Notes: generated by a model not told the origin, from the letters alone. DNA of 64,000 bases from Brachybacterium sillae (GCF_025028335.1 NZ_JAFEUW010000001.1:1488001-1552000); one strand, 5' to 3'. Positions 1-11,104 are shown, counted from the first letter of the stretch. Translations and numbers: made by a program.

Positions 1-1
1 G

Positions 2-652
2 ATCGCCCGCGACTTCGACAACTCCCTGGAGCATCGCGGCCGGCCCGGGTCGTTCGTGTCGATGGGTGGCGCCTGGGCGGAGGTGTCGGACTCCCCGCTG
101 TCGCACTTCAAGGCCACCACCTTCGAGGGCGGCATCCAGACCCCGCTGATCGTGGCGGGCGGACCGGTGCGGCTGCGGGGGGTCATCACCGACCAGCTGC
201 TGCATGTCACCGACCCGTACCCGACGGTCCTCGACCTCACCGGGGTGGAGCGTCCGGGCACCTGGTGCCGCGAGGAGCCCCCGGCCCTGGAGGGCCGCAG
301 CCTCGCGCCGCTGCTCACCGGCCGGGATGACTCCCCGGTGCGGGATGAGGATGATGCCCTGTGCTTCGAGATGCAGGAATCCCGCAGTGTGCTGCGGGGC
401 CGTTGGAAGGCGGTGCTGGCGATGCCGCCGTGGGGCGACGGGGAGACCTGGCGGTTGTTCGACCTGCAGGCCGATCCGCGGGAACTGGACGATCTGGCCG
501 CGGAGCACCCCCAGCTGCTGGCGGAGATGACCTCCCAGTGGGACGAGTACGCCGAGCGCGTCGGATACATCCGGGCCGACGGCCACAAGGTGATCGACGA
601 CGTCGGCCCTGACCGTTTCTACCGGTTCATGCCGATCGACGTGGATCAGTGA
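2..652 (+). CDS. Sulfatase (arylsulfatase-type), 3' part only
   Basis: The C-terminal part of a sulfatase that hydrolyses sulfate esters. The reading frame is already open at the window edge, so the start and the catalytic CxPSR region lie outside. Visible family features are GRPGSF, then HFKATTFEGGIQTP (typical of the segment after the metal site), a DPYPTVLDLTG stretch, and a C-terminal subdomain with RWKAV and LFDLQADPREL. The stop lies 10 bp before the BASS-type transporter gene, so the two are probably co-transcribed. The substrate cannot be told. The L-fucose degradation cluster about 4 kb downstream makes a sulfated, fucose-containing glycan an attractive but unproven guess. Confidence 0.85.
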   Translation: MARDFDNSLEHRGRPGSFVSMGGAWAEVSDSPLSHFKATTFEGGIQTPLIVAGGPVRLRGVITDQLLHVTDPYPTVLDLTGVERPGTWCREEPPALEGRSLAPLLTGRDDSPVRDEDDALCFEMQESRSVLRGRWKAVLAMPPWGDGETWRLFDLQADPRELDDLAAEHPQLLAEMTSQWDEYAERVGYIRADGHKVIDDVGPDRFYRFMPIDVDQ

Positions 653-662
653 GGCGGGCCGC

Positions 663-1550
663 ATGAGCGAGATCCTCGATGTGGTCCTGCGCATCGCCCT
701 GCAGGTGTTCGTGCTGGGCAGCATGCTCAACGTGGGCCTGGGACAGAAGCCCTCCCAGATCGCGCATCACCTGCGCAAACGTCGCTTCCTCACCCGCATG
801 CTGATGATCAACCTGGTGGCCGTGCCGGGGATCATGACGTACCTGATCATGCTGTTCCAGCCCACCGAGGAGTACGCCGCGGCGCTCCTGCTGCTGGGTC
901 TGTGCGCCGGCGCCCCGTTCCTCATCAAACTGGCCGACACCGCCGCCGAGGACCTCGCTCTCGCGGCCTCGGTGATGCTGGTGCTGGTGGCGGGCACCGT
1001 GATCGAGGTGCCGCTGGTGCTGCCGCGGCTGGTGGCGGGCCTGGAGGTGGACGGGCTCGAGATCGCCCGCAGCCTCACCCTGCAGCTGGTGGTGCCGATC
1101 CTCATCGACATGGTGCTGCAGAAACTGCTCGGGGAGACCGCCCAGAAGGCCCGGCCCTGGATCGCCCGCCTGGCGAACATCGCACTGTACGTGCTGCTGG
1201 CGCTGACGATCCTCACGAACCTCGACGCCCTCACCGACCTGCAGCTGTGGAAGGCTGCGGCGATCGGCGTCGGCGCCCTGCTGCTGGCGTTCCTGATCGG
1301 CTACATGATGGGTGACGACGAATCCCACCTGAAGGACGTCGGCGGTCTCGCCACTGCCCAGCTCGGCACCGCCGCGGCGATCATCGTCGCTTCCCAGAAC
1401 TTCTCCGATGAACGGGTGTTCGTGTTCATCAACGTGCTGAACGCGTTGAACATGGTGCTGTTGGTGGCGGCCGCGAAGGCGATGGACCCGGACAACGACT
1501 TCCTGCCTCTGGGCTGGTCGAAGGAGCAGGCCGACGCCGAGCGCAGGTGA
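663..1550 (+). CDS. BASS / bile acid:sodium symporter-like membrane transporter
   Basis: A 295-residue polytopic membrane protein with about nine hydrophobic segments from residue 6 to 275 and a short charged tail. The layout (N-terminal IALQVFVLGSMLNVGL, a conserved-looking central LLLLGLCAGAPFLIKLA, and late ATAQLGTAAAIIVASQNF) fits the bile acid:sodium symporter / SBF-like family. GAGGCGG precedes the ATG. The gene starts 10 bp after the sulfatase stop and so may move a product of that enzyme, but the substrate is not evident. The family includes transporters of organic anions and keto acids. Confidence 0.7.
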   Translation: MSEILDVVLRIALQVFVLGSMLNVGLGQKPSQIAHHLRKRRFLTRMLMINLVAVPGIMTYLIMLFQPTEEYAAALLLLGLCAGAPFLIKLADTAAEDLALAASVMLVLVAGTVIEVPLVLPRLVAGLEVDGLEIARSLTLQLVVPILIDMVLQKLLGETAQKARPWIARLANIALYVLLALTILTNLDALTDLQLWKAAAIGVGALLLAFLIGYMMGDDESHLKDVGGLATAQLGTAAAIIVASQNFSDERVFVFINVLNALNMVLLVAAAKAMDPDNDFLPLGWSKEQADAERR

Positions 1551-1669
1551 GTGTGCGCAGCGCACGGCCCACCCCAGCGCCTGTGTTCTGCAACATCCCC
1601 GTCCCGAAATTCAGGGGTCGGGTGACACACTGGGACCATCCGACCGACCCATGAGACGAGGTGCGCATC

Positions 1670-2569
1670 GTGACCGTTGCCCTGGACCCGAGCCCCGAAC
1701 TGCAGGACTACGCCCACCCCGAGAAGCTGGTGACCACCGCGTGGCTCGCCGAGCACCTCGCTGAGGACGGCCTGGTGGTGGTGGAGTCCGACGAGGACGT
1801 GCTCCTCTACGAGACAGGGCACATCCCCGGCGCCGTGAAGATCGACTGGCATCTGGACCTCAACGACCCGGTGACCCGCGACTACGTCGACGGGGAGGGG
1901 TTCGCCGAGCTCATGCGCCGCTCCGGCATCTCGGAGGACACCACCGTCGTGGTGTACGGCGACAAGTCGAACTGGTGGGCCGCCTACGCCCTGTGGGTGT
2001 TCGAGCTGTTCGGCCATCGCGACGTGCGCCTGCTCAACGGCGGCCGCGCCGCCTGGGAGGCCGAGGGCCGGGAGATGACCCGCGAGACCCCGACGCCCCA
2101 GCCCGCCGACTACCCCGTGCGGGAGCGCAACGACGCCCCGATCCGCGCCTACCGCGAGGACGTGCTCGGTTTCCTCGGCGGGCAGCTGATCGATGTGCGC
2201 TCCCCGCAGGAGTACACCGGCGAGCGCACGCACATGCCGGAGTACCCGCAGGAGGGCACTCTCCGCGGCGGCCACATCCCCACCGCGCGCTCCGTGCCGT
2301 GGGCCCGCGCCGCCCAGGAGGACGGTCGTTTCAAGCCCCGCGCCGAGCTGGAGGCGATCTACCGCGAGGAACTCGGGTTCGACCCGTCAGCTCCGACCAT
2401 CGCCTACTGCCGCATCGGCGAGCGCTCCAGCCACACCTGGTTCGTGCTCACCCACCTGCTGGGTTTCGAGAACGTCCGCAACTACGACGGCTCGTGGACC
2501 GAATGGGGCAACGCCGTGCGGCTGCCGATCGCCGTCGGCGAGGAGCCCGGGGAGGCGCCGGCCCGATGA
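1670..2569 (+). CDS. sseA: Thiosulfate/3-mercaptopyruvate sulfurtransferase
   Basis: A two-domain rhodanese of 299 residues that transfers sulfane sulfur from thiosulfate or mercaptopyruvate to an acceptor through a cysteine persulfide. The N-terminal non-catalytic domain spans about residues 20-140. The C-terminal domain carries the active-site loop [11 protein letters not shown] with Cys247, a loop typical of actinobacterial CysA/SseA proteins. I chose GTG 1670 because GACGAGG sits 8 nt upstream; GTG 1661 is an in-frame alternative adding three residues. The stop overlaps the ATG of the SufE gene (ATGA), so the sulfur donor and SufE are translationally coupled. Confidence 0.88.
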   Translation: MTVALDPSPELQDYAHPEKLVTTAWLAEHLAEDGLVVVESDEDVLLYETGHIPGAVKIDWHLDLNDPVTRDYVDGEGFAELMRRSGISEDTTVVVYGDKSNWWAAYALWVFELFGHRDVRLLNGGRAAWEAEGREMTRETPTPQPADYPVRERNDAPIRAYREDVLGFLGGQLIDVRSPQEYTGERTHMPEYPQEGTLRGGHIPTARSVPWARAAQEDGRFKPRAELEAIYREELGFDPSAPTIAYCRIGERSSHTWFVLTHLLGFENVRNYDGSWTEWGNAVRLPIAVGEEPGEAPAR

Positions 2570-3051
2570 CCGCCCCGACGAACCCCTCGACCAACCCCCC
2601 GATGGGACAGGGCGCGGTGCCGGCGGCGCTGCAGGAGATCGCCGACGACTTCACGGCCCTGCCGCCGAAGGAGCGTCTGCAGCTGCTGCTGGAGTTCTCG
2701 GACGGGCTGCCGGAGCTGCCTGAACGCTATGCCGACCACCCCGAGCTGCTGGAACCGGTCCCGGAGTGCCAGTCCCCGATCTTCCTGATCACGGAGGTCG
2801 AGGGCACGGGACGCGACGCCACCGCGCACCTGTTCTTCTCCGCCCCGCCGGAGGCCCCCACCACCCGCGGGTTCGCCGGGATCCTGGCGGAGGGTCTCGA
2901 TGGCCTCACCGTCGGGGAGGTGCTGGATGTGCCCGGGGACGTGACCGAGCGGATGGGCCTGGCGGAGGTCGTCAGCCCGCTGCGCCTGCGCGGCATGGCG
3001 GGGATGCTCGGCCGGATCAAGCGACAGCTGCGGGAGAAGTCCGGGGCCTGA
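2566..3051 (+). CDS. sufE: SufE-like sulfur acceptor protein
   Basis: A 161-residue SufE family protein. SufE takes persulfide sulfur from a cysteine desulfurase for Fe-S cluster assembly. The family core is clear: [22 protein letters not shown], the cysteine loop PECQSPIFL (Cys68), and a C-terminal [18 protein letters not shown]. The start overlaps the sulfurtransferase stop by 4 bp. The coupling suggests that this SufE-like protein may receive sulfur from the upstream rhodanese rather than only from SufS; that is inference from gene order. Confidence 0.88.
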   Translation: MTAPTNPSTNPPMGQGAVPAALQEIADDFTALPPKERLQLLLEFSDGLPELPERYADHPELLEPVPECQSPIFLITEVEGTGRDATAHLFFSAPPEAPTTRGFAGILAEGLDGLTVGEVLDVPGDVTERMGLAEVVSPLRLRGMAGMLGRIKRQLREKSGA

Positions 3052-3163
3052 CCTGCCGGTCCGACTCCGGGTCCGACGCCCATCGGCCCTGCCCACCCGC
3101 ATGATCCGGTGCTGCGCCCATGAGATCCCCGGGTGGATGTGCTCGGATGGGGCCCAGCCCGGC

Positions 3164-3187
3164 CCCGGGCGCACCCGAGTGCCCGGG
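3164..3187. terminator. Possible stem-loop between sufE and the next gene
   Basis: CCCGGGC (3164-3170) pairs with GCCCGGG (3181-3187) around a 10-nt loop, just ahead of the next gene's ribosome binding site. There is no T-run, so it could be a weak terminator or just GC-rich chance pairing. Confidence 0.25.
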
Positions 3188-3210
3188 CCCACCCGAGAGA
3201 AGGGGACGTG

Positions 3211-3609
3211 ATGACCGACGACATCCGCCGCAGCACCGCCGATCGCCCGCACGGCGGCTCCCTCGTGGAGCGCCTGTTCGCCGAGGAGGCGGAGCGCCTG
3301 GAGCTGACCACGGAGGGCGGCCGCCACACCGGAGCCCTTCCCGACCTGCAGATCCCCCTGGAGGAGGCCTCCGGGTCACTGCTGGGTGAACTGCGCGGCG
3401 TGCAGGTGCGGCTGCCCGGCGCGGGTGTGTGGGGTCCCCTGGAGGACATCCGCCCCGCTGCCGACGGTCAGGTGACCGTGTCCTTCGCCGACGGCCGCAC
3501 CGTCGACGTCCCCCCGCAGACCCACCTGCATGTCGCGCACGACAACTGGGTCGAGGCGCAGAACGCCGGCGGGGTGGACCTGCGCCCCGGGGGCGCCCGC
3601 GACGAGTGA
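3211..3609 (+). CDS. Hypothetical protein, 132 aa
   Basis: I do not recognise the family. It is a soluble, acidic protein with no signal peptide or membrane segment. Residues 15-60 are helical and charged (SLVERLFAEEAERLEL). The C-terminal half is beta-like (GVQVRLPGAGVWGPLEDI, then QVTVSFADGRTVDVPPQTHLHV), which might form a small barrel. GAGAAGGGGA precedes the ATG; GTG 3208 is an overlapping alternative. It lies between sufE and the glutaminase gene, all on the same strand. Confidence 0.6.
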   Translation: MTDDIRRSTADRPHGGSLVERLFAEEAERLELTTEGGRHTGALPDLQIPLEEASGSLLGELRGVQVRLPGAGVWGPLEDIRPAADGQVTVSFADGRTVDVPPQTHLHVAHDNWVEAQNAGGVDLRPGGARDE

Positions 3610-3635
3610 TCCCCTGAGCCGGTAGCGTCCGGAGG

Positions 3636-4646
3636 GTGACGAACCCTCTGCACGAGTATCTGCTCCAGTTGCGCACGGCTCTGCTGGACGTGTCCACCGA
3701 TGATGGCGAGATCGAGCCGCTGTCCCGTCTGTCCGGGGCGCGGGCCGACCATCTCGCCCTGGCGGTGTGCGACCGGCAGGGCCGCGTCGTCTCCGCGGGA
3801 ACGCGCCACGCCTTCCCCATCCAGTCGATCTCCAAGGCCTTCGCCTACGGCGCCGCCATCGACCGCCACGGCCTGGACTATGTCCTCGACGCCGTGGACC
3901 AGGAACCGACGGGTGAGGAGTTCAGCGCCATCAGCATCGACGAACACACCGGCCGCCCGAAGAACCCCCTGGTGAACGTCGGTGCCCTGCGCACCCACGC
4001 GATGCTCGGGGCGGATGCCCGCAGCCGTGCCGCCCTGCTGCGTGAGGTCCTCGACGGCGCTGCCGGACGGGAACTCCCCGTCCATGAGGAGACGTTCGCG
4101 ACCGAGCGGGCGAGCGCCCACCGCAACCTGGCCCTCGCGCACATGCTGCGCGCCGCCGGGTCCATGGAGGACGAACCGGTGGACGTGGTCGACGGGTATC
4201 TGCGCGGGTGCGCGGTGCTGGTCACCGTGGAGGACCTCGCGACGATGGGTGCGACCCTCGCCTCCGGCGGGGTGAACCCGTGCACCGGCCGGCGCGTCCT
4301 GTCCCCGGAGGCCTCGCAGCAAGTGCTCAGCGTGATGCTCACCTGCGGGATGTACGACGACGCCGGGGAGTGGATGAGCCGCGTCGGCCTGCCCGCGAAG
4401 TCGGGGGTGGCGGGCGGCATCCTCGCGGTGCTGCCGGCGATCTGCGGGCTCGCCGCCTACGCCCCGGCCCTGGATCGCCACGGCAACTCGGTGCGCGGCA
4501 CCATGGCGTTCCGCCGCATGTCCCGGGACTACTCGCTGCATCTCCTCAGCGGGGAACTGCCGCGGGATGTGAGGGAGCGGGCGGAGGAACTGCTGGCCGC
4601 CGGGGGGCCGACTGATCTCTCGGAGGGTCCGTCGAGCGAGGGGTGA
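3636..4646 (+). CDS. glsA: Glutaminase
   Basis: A 336-residue serine-dependent beta-lactamase-fold glutaminase that converts glutamine to glutamate and ammonia. The catalytic SxxK motif is QSISKAF with Ser64 and Lys67. Other family elements are GRPKNPLVNVGA, TERASAHRNLALAHML and the late KSGVAGGI motif. A TAGCGT -10-like box lies 8 nt before the GTG, so it may be transcribed with little or no leader. Length matches the short bacterial GlsA type with no STAS or ankyrin extension. Confidence 0.9.
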   Translation: MTNPLHEYLLQLRTALLDVSTDDGEIEPLSRLSGARADHLALAVCDRQGRVVSAGTRHAFPIQSISKAFAYGAAIDRHGLDYVLDAVDQEPTGEEFSAISIDEHTGRPKNPLVNVGALRTHAMLGADARSRAALLREVLDGAAGRELPVHEETFATERASAHRNLALAHMLRAAGSMEDEPVDVVDGYLRGCAVLVTVEDLATMGATLASGGVNPCTGRRVLSPEASQQVLSVMLTCGMYDDAGEWMSRVGLPAKSGVAGGILAVLPAICGLAAYAPALDRHGNSVRGTMAFRRMSRDYSLHLLSGELPRDVRERAEELLAAGGPTDLSEGPSSEG

Positions 4647-4839
4647 GGCGAGCGACGGGGCGGTGTGCCGGCACGCCCCCGGCGAGAGTTCCGATGTTCG
4701 ACGGGTCCAGCGGAGCTTTCCCCCAGAAACTTCCCCGCGGACCTCCCCACACGTCGGATGATTCGCTACGGTGTGTCCACAGCGCTTCACCCCCGGGTGT
4801 CGCGCCTCCCACTTCGTCCCGTAGGGACTCGCGGGGAAC

Positions 4840-5552
4840 ATGACCGATCCGCTGGTGCGCGTCTTCGGCTCCGTGTTCTCGACGAGCGCCTTCCAGTCCT
4901 CCCTGGTGCAGTTCGCCTACTACGGGGCGTACTTCGCCCTGGTGCTGCCGGCCGTCTGGACGTGGCGCCGGCCCTCAACCCGCTGAGCTCCCCTCTCTGA
5001 GGGCTGAACGCCGTGGCCATCGCGGCGGTGCAGGTGCCCCCGAACCCCCGGACCGTCACCCGCCACCACGAGATCGCCGAGAGCGCCGCACACCTTCACG
5101 GCACCGCCGTCGGTCGTCTGCTCGGCCGCCCCCTGTACTCCTTCGGCGTGGTCGCCCAGTTCTTCAATGTGGCCGCGCAGACGTGCTTTTGGACCTTCAC
5201 TCTGCACTACGCCTCCGAGCAGATCGGCGCGACCAACACTGAGGCCGGGTACTGGCTGCAGGCGTCGGTGCTGCTCTTCCTCGTCTTCCGCTTCCTGATG
5301 GTGGCGCTGATGGGTCGGATCGACCCGCGCGTGCTGCTGACGGTGATGACCGTCGCCGGCGTGGTGCTGTCCCTGATCGCCGCGATCATCGGCGGGGCCG
5401 TCGTGCCGCTGGCCCAGGGCCGCCTCCTCGACCTCACCAGCGCGAAGATCTCCTACCTGGTGGTGGCGGTGTGCTTCGCGGCGATCGTCGCCTACGCGGT
5501 GTACTCGCTCCGTCACGCTGACGAGCAGCTCGCTTCTGCCGTCAACGCCTGA
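4840..5552 (+). pseudogene. fucP: L-fucose permease (FucP-type MFS) remnant
   Basis: Two fragments of a fucose:H+ symporter-like MFS protein remain. Fragment 1 (ATG 4840 to TGA 4986) encodes 48 residues including FQSSLVQFAYYGAYFALVLPA, the second transmembrane segment of FucP-type permeases; the first segment is missing. Fragment 2 (open from 5013 to 5552) starts near the central loop and holds VVAQFFNVAAQTCFWTFTLHYASEQIG, but it then jumps from helix 8-9 material to the last helices (IIGGAVVPLAQGRL). FucP is normally about 430 residues; only about 220 remain, in two pieces. It stands at the head of a fucose degradation cluster and is very unlikely to work. Confidence 0.75.
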
Positions 5553-6429
5553 CCGACGCAGGCTCACCCCTCCCGCAAACATCGGACCTCTGAGCGGTAG
5601 GCTGTCCGGGACATCGCTTCCCTCCCTACCTCATCGCTCCGCCGGAAAGGACCCCCGCATGAAGCTGTTCGCCTACGGACCCCGCGGCGCCGAGCGCCTG
5701 GCCGTGCTGCACCAGGACACCGCCTACGCCCTCGACTCCCTGACCTCCGCCCCCGCGGTGGACCGCTCCTTCCTGGAGCAGGGTGGCCTCGACCGGGTGC
5801 GCACCGCCCTCGCGCAGAACACGCTGCCGCCGCTGCCCGTCGAGCAGATCGACGGGGTGCGCCGCGGAGCGGCCGTGGCACCGGGCAAGATCCTGTGCAT
5901 CGGCCTGAACTACCGCGACCACGCCCGGGAGACCGACGCCGGGATCCCCACGGAGCCGATCGTCTTCATGAAGGCCCCGGACACCGTCGTCGGTCCCGAC
6001 GACGAGGTGCTCATCCCCCGTGGCTCACAGCGCACGGACTGGGAGGTCGAGCTCGCGGTCGTCATCGGCTCGACCCTGCGCTACGCGGCCTCCGCCGAGG
6101 AGGCGCTGCAGGCCGTGGCCGGGTACGCGATCAGCAATGACGTCTCCGAGCGGGACTTCCAGCTGGAGCGCGGCGGCACCTGGGACAAGGGCAAGAACTG
6201 TGAGACCTTCAACCCGCTGGGGCCCTACCTGGTCACCGCCGACGAGGTCCCCGACGTGCAGGACCTGCGTCTCACCCTCGCCGTCAACGGCACCACCCGG
6301 CAGGACGGCACCACTGCCGACCAGATCTTCCCGGTCGGTGAGGTGGTCCGCTACCTCAGTCAGTTCATGACCCTCTACCCCGGCGACTGAATCGCCTGGG
6401 TCTGATGGAGGCTCTCATTCCACGGAAGG

Positions 6430-7745
<1,316 letters not shown>

Positions 7746-7956
7746 CCGAGCCTCCACCAAACCCGCGGCGATTCAGACATCATCAACACCGGCACCCCCG
7801 CCGGCGTCGCCCTCGGCCACCCCGACGCCCCGTTCCTGCAGGAGGGCGACGTCATGGAACTGTCCATCACCCACCTGGGCGAGCAGCGGCAGCGCCTCGG
7901 CCGCGCCTAACACCCCATCCACCCGCACGACACCACGACCTGATCGGAGGCCCGTC

Positions 7957-8718
7957 ATGACCGATGTCCTCGACCCGTACCGCGGGCTGCGTGTGCTGGT
8001 GACCGGAGGGTCCTCCGGTATCGGCCGCGCCACGGCCCGGCGTTTCCTGCAGCTCGGTGCCCGCATGGCCGTGCTCGACCTGACCGCCGACGGGGCACCC
8101 GAGAGTGCGGAGGTCGTGACCGTCGACCTCACCGATCGCGCCGCCACCACCGCCGCGGTGGAGGAGGCCGCCGACCGGCTCGGGGGTCTCAACGTGGTGG
8201 TGAACAACGCCGGCATCAGCGCCGTCGGGGACGTCACCGCCAACGACGACGAGGAGTGGGCGCGGGTGCTGTCGGTGAACGTCACCTCCATCGCCCGCGT
8301 CAGCGCCGCCGCCCTCCCCCATCTGCGCCGCAGCGAGCACCCGGTGATCCTCAACATGTCGTCGATCGCCGCCACCGCCGGTCTGCAGGAGCGAGTCCTG
8401 TACTCCGCCACGAAAGGGGCCGTGCAGGCCATGACCCTCGCGATGGCGACCGATCACGTCGCCGAGGGCATCCGGGTGAACTGCGTGAACCCCGGCACCG
8501 TGGCCACGGAGTTCGTCGACCGCATGCTCCAGGGTTTCCCCGACCCAGTGGCTGAGCGCGCAGCGTTGGATGCCCGGCAGGCCACGGGTCGCATGGTCAC
8601 CCCCGAGGAGGTCGCCGAGTCGGTGGTGTTCCTGGCCTCACCGCTGAACGGCTCGACCACCGGGGTGTCCCTCCCGGTGGACGGTGGCATAAGCGGACTG
8701 CGCGCGCGCCCACGTTGA
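7957..8718 (+). CDS. SDR oxidoreductase, probable 2-keto-3-deoxy-L-fuconate dehydrogenase
   Basis: A 253-residue classical short-chain dehydrogenase. The nucleotide-binding TGGSSGIG is at the N terminus, NNAG follows near residue 87, and the catalytic pair is YSATK (Tyr149, Lys153). The C terminus ends in the family-typical PVDGG. The reaction is assigned from position: in oxidative L-fucose pathways an SDR oxidises 2-keto-3-deoxy-L-fuconate at C4 to feed the FAH hydrolase, and that hydrolase gene is directly upstream. GATCGGAGG precedes the ATG. The gene is intact, but its downstream enzyme is broken, so its product would now be a dead end. Confidence 0.85.
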   Translation: MTDVLDPYRGLRVLVTGGSSGIGRATARRFLQLGARMAVLDLTADGAPESAEVVTVDLTDRAATTAAVEEAADRLGGLNVVVNNAGISAVGDVTANDDEEWARVLSVNVTSIARVSAAALPHLRRSEHPVILNMSSIAATAGLQERVLYSATKGAVQAMTLAMATDHVAEGIRVNCVNPGTVATEFVDRMLQGFPDPVAERAALDARQATGRMVTPEEVAESVVFLASPLNGSTTGVSLPVDGGISGLRARPR

Positions 8719-9437
8719 TGCGCGAAGATCGGGGTATGGAGCCCGACACCACACCGATGGCGGCGACCGACCGCACCATCCAGGCGATCACCCGCATGAT
8801 CACCGACGGCTCTCTCACCCCCGGAGACCGTCTGCCGCCGGAGAAGGAGCTGTCGGAGCAGATCGGCGTCTCCCGCAACTCACTGCGCGAGGCCGTCAAG
8901 GCACTGTCGGTGCTGCGGGTGCTGGATGTGCGCCGCGGCGACGGCACCTACGTCACCGCCCTCACCCCGGATCTGCTGATGCAGACCCTCGGGTTCCTGC
9001 TGGAGCTGCCGAGTGGGTCGCAGGCCGCTCAGGCCACCGCCGTGCGGCGCCTGCTGGAACCGGAGGCCGTGGCACTGGCCTGCGGGAACATCAGCGAGGA
9101 GCGGTTCGCGCACCTCGAGGAGATCATGCAGACCCTCCGCGAGGACACCCCGGTGGATGATCTGGTGCAGGCCGACATCCGCTTCCACCACCTGATCAAC
9201 TCCTGCTGCGGCAACGACTACCTGACCTCGCTGCTGGACAGCTTCGCGAGCGTCACCACCCGCGCCCGCATCTGGCGGGGCCTCACGCAGGAGAGTTCCG
9301 TGAGCACCACCCTGCGCGAACACCGGCAGATCCTCGACGCCCTCCGGGCGGGACGGCCCGACCTGGCGCGGGTGTACGCCGCGGCGCATGTGGCCGGGGT
9401 GGAGAGCTGGTTCGCGCAGGCGTCCTGCGGCGCCTGA
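8718..9437 (+). CDS. GntR-family (FadR/FCD type) transcriptional regulator
   Basis: A 239-residue repressor-like protein. The N-terminal winged helix (about residues 12-80) carries the GntR signature SLTPGDRLPPEKELSEQIGVSRNSLREA and RVLDVRRGDGTYV. The C-terminal FCD ligand domain has RRLLEPEAVALA, DIRFHHLI and LREHRQILDAL, giving the Asp/His metal or acid-binding set. ATG 8718 overlaps the SDR stop (TGATG); ATG 8736 is a plausible alternative. It probably senses a fuconate-type sugar acid and controls this cluster. Its last codons abut a deletion breakpoint in the opposing amidohydrolase gene, so the extreme C terminus may be slightly altered. Confidence 0.85.
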   Translation: MREDRGMEPDTTPMAATDRTIQAITRMITDGSLTPGDRLPPEKELSEQIGVSRNSLREAVKALSVLRVLDVRRGDGTYVTALTPDLLMQTLGFLLELPSGSQAAQATAVRRLLEPEAVALACGNISEERFAHLEEIMQTLREDTPVDDLVQADIRFHHLINSCCGNDYLTSLLDSFASVTTRARIWRGLTQESSVSTTLREHRQILDALRAGRPDLARVYAAAHVAGVESWFAQASCGA

Positions 9438-10133
9438 GCCCGACACGTTCGCCACCACCGCGGGGCAGACCGCGAGCTCCCGCAGGCCCCGTTCCCACGC
9501 CGCCATCGCCTCGCCGTCCCCGAGCGGGGGTTTGCCCAGGTGGTCGAGCACCACGGACAGCTCGGGATACGCGTGCGCCACTCGCTGCACCTGCGCCAGA
9601 TGCCGCGGCCAGGCATCCGGGACGTCCAGGACAAGGCCCGCCGCCGCAAGCAGCTGCAGCGACCGGCCGACATCCGGCCGGTCGAGCATGTCCGCCTCGG
9701 GATCGTCGTGCACCAGGTGGCGGACACCGACGAGGGCCGCCGTGGAGGTGCCCTCCGGCAGAGCCTTCGCGGCGAGCAGCCGTTCGGTGAGCTCCGGGGT
9801 GCGCAGCGGCAGCCAGCCCACCACGTCGGCGTGACGCACAGGCCCGGGATCGGCCTCGATCGCGGCGGCGGTGCGCAGCAGATGGGCGGTGTCGGCGAGG
9901 GTGTCGTCGGCCTGCACCAACACCACCCGCGTCACCCCGGCAGCCGCCTGCGCCGGTGCCAGCTCCTGCCAGGACACCGTGCGGCGCAGCTCCTGTGGCG
10001 CCCGCTCCATCCAGGAGTAGGGGCTGCAGCCGAGATCCCACAGGTGCACGTGGGCGTCGGTGACGGGGATATCCGCGTCGGGGATGCCCGTGACGGGAAT
10101 ATCGGTAACGGCAGCCCCGGGGGCCTCGGTCAC
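9438..10133 (-). pseudogene. L-fuconolactonase-like amidohydrolase, 3'-truncated
   Basis: An amidohydrolase_2 family protein. Recognisable parts are DAHVHLWDL (the first metal-binding HxH), LVQADDTL, VGVRHLVHDDPE and VLDHLGKPPLGDG. Similarity stops after AVCPAVVANVSG at about 9440, exactly where the opposite-strand GntR gene ends. The frame then reads on through antisense GntR sequence to 8880 and would give a chimeric 417-residue product. Family members have roughly 90 more residues with the last metal ligand, so lactonase activity is probably lost. The GTG start overlaps the aldo/keto reductase stop (GTGA). The first 25 residues hold a short D-I-P-V-T repeat. Confidence 0.75.
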
Positions 10134-11104
10134 GCCCGCGCCCCGGGGAGGTCCAGCGGCGGCAATGCGTCGACAGCATCCCAGGCGGCCTGCGGCACGG
10201 GGGCCTGCAACCGCTGCAGGTTGGTGCGGACCTGCGAGGCGTTGCGCATGCCCAGAGCAACCGCACGGATCTCCGGGCGGCGCAGCGGGTACTGCACGGC
10301 CAGGTCCGGCAGCGTCACCCCGTGGTCGCGGGCGATCGCGGCCAGCTCCCAGGCCCGCTGCAGCACCGGTTGCGGCGCGGGGCCGTACTCATAGTGGGCG
10401 TCGTCGGGTACCTCCTGCCGCGCGAGCAGACCGGAGTTGAACACGCTCACGGCGACGACGCCGACGCCGTGCTCCCGACAGGCGGGCAGCAGGTCGGCCT
10501 CGGCGGGTTGTTCCAGCAGGCTGTACCGACCGGAGACCATCACCAGATCCAGCAGCCCGGTGCGCACGGCGCGCGTCAGCACCCGCTGGTCCTTGGAGCC
10601 GACACCGATCGCGCCGACCAGGCCCTCCTCCCGCATTCGGGCGAGTGCGGGCAGGCCCTCGGCGAGGGCCTGCTCCTCGGGGCCCTCCTCGGGGTCGTGG
10701 AGGTAGAGGATGTCCAGACGATCCAGGCCCAGGCGCTCCAGGGACTCCTCCAGGCTGCGGCGGATGCCGACCTCGCTGACGTCCCACACGCGCTGCAGGT
10801 CATCGGGCACCGCGAAACCGTTCGCGAGGTCGTCGCCGGTGCCGGGCCCGGGACGCAGGAGCCTCCCGACCTTGCTGGAGACCACGATCTCCTCCCGCGG
10901 CAGGTGCTGCAGCACGCGGCCCAGGCGCCTCTCCGACAGCCCCAGCCCGTAGTGCGGGGCCGTATCGAAGTACCGGATCCCACCCTCCCAGGCCGCCCCG
11001 ACGGCCTCGTGGGCGTCGCGTTCGGAGGTCTCCCGGTACAGGTTCCCCAGCTGCGCCGCACCGAAACCGAGACCGTTGAGGCGTTCGACGATCGCGGCGC
11101 TCAT
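10130..11104 (-). CDS. Aldo/keto reductase, probable L-fucose dehydrogenase
   Basis: A 324-residue TIM-barrel oxidoreductase related to D-threo-aldose/L-fucose 1-dehydrogenases. Conserved elements are GFGAAQLGN near the N terminus, YFDTAPHYGLGLSERRLG with the catalytic Asp and Tyr, VSSKVGRLL with the catalytic Lys, and LYLHDPEE with the His. It would oxidise L-fucopyranose to fuconolactone with NAD(P)+. The ATG overlaps the mutarotase stop by 4 bp, and its own stop overlaps the amidohydrolase start, so the minus-strand genes form one coupled operon: fuconate dehydratase, mutarotase, dehydrogenase, lactonase. Confidence 0.85.
   Translation of the reverse strand: MSAAIVERLNGLGFGAAQLGNLYRETSERDAHEAVGAAWEGGIRYFDTAPHYGLGLSERRLGRVLQHLPREEIVVSSKVGRLLRPGPGTGDDLANGFAVPDDLQRVWDVSEVGIRRSLEESLERLGLDRLDILYLHDPEEGPEEQALAEGLPALARMREEGLVGAIGVGSKDQRVLTRAVRTGLLDLVMVSGRYSLLEQPAEADLLPACREHGVGVVAVSVFNSGLLARQEVPDDAHYEYGPAPQPVLQRAWELAAIARDHGVTLPDLAVQYPLRRPEIRAVALGMRNASQVRTNLQRLQAPVPQAAWDAVDALPPLDLPGARA

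Noticed and set aside
627-1565. Long antisense open frames opposite the BASS gene and many others (for example 17154-18809, 19026-20915, 48120-49931, 62645-63886)
   Set aside because: They are His/Arg/Gly-rich shadows caused by high GC third positions of the real genes; none shows domain motifs or ribosome sites.
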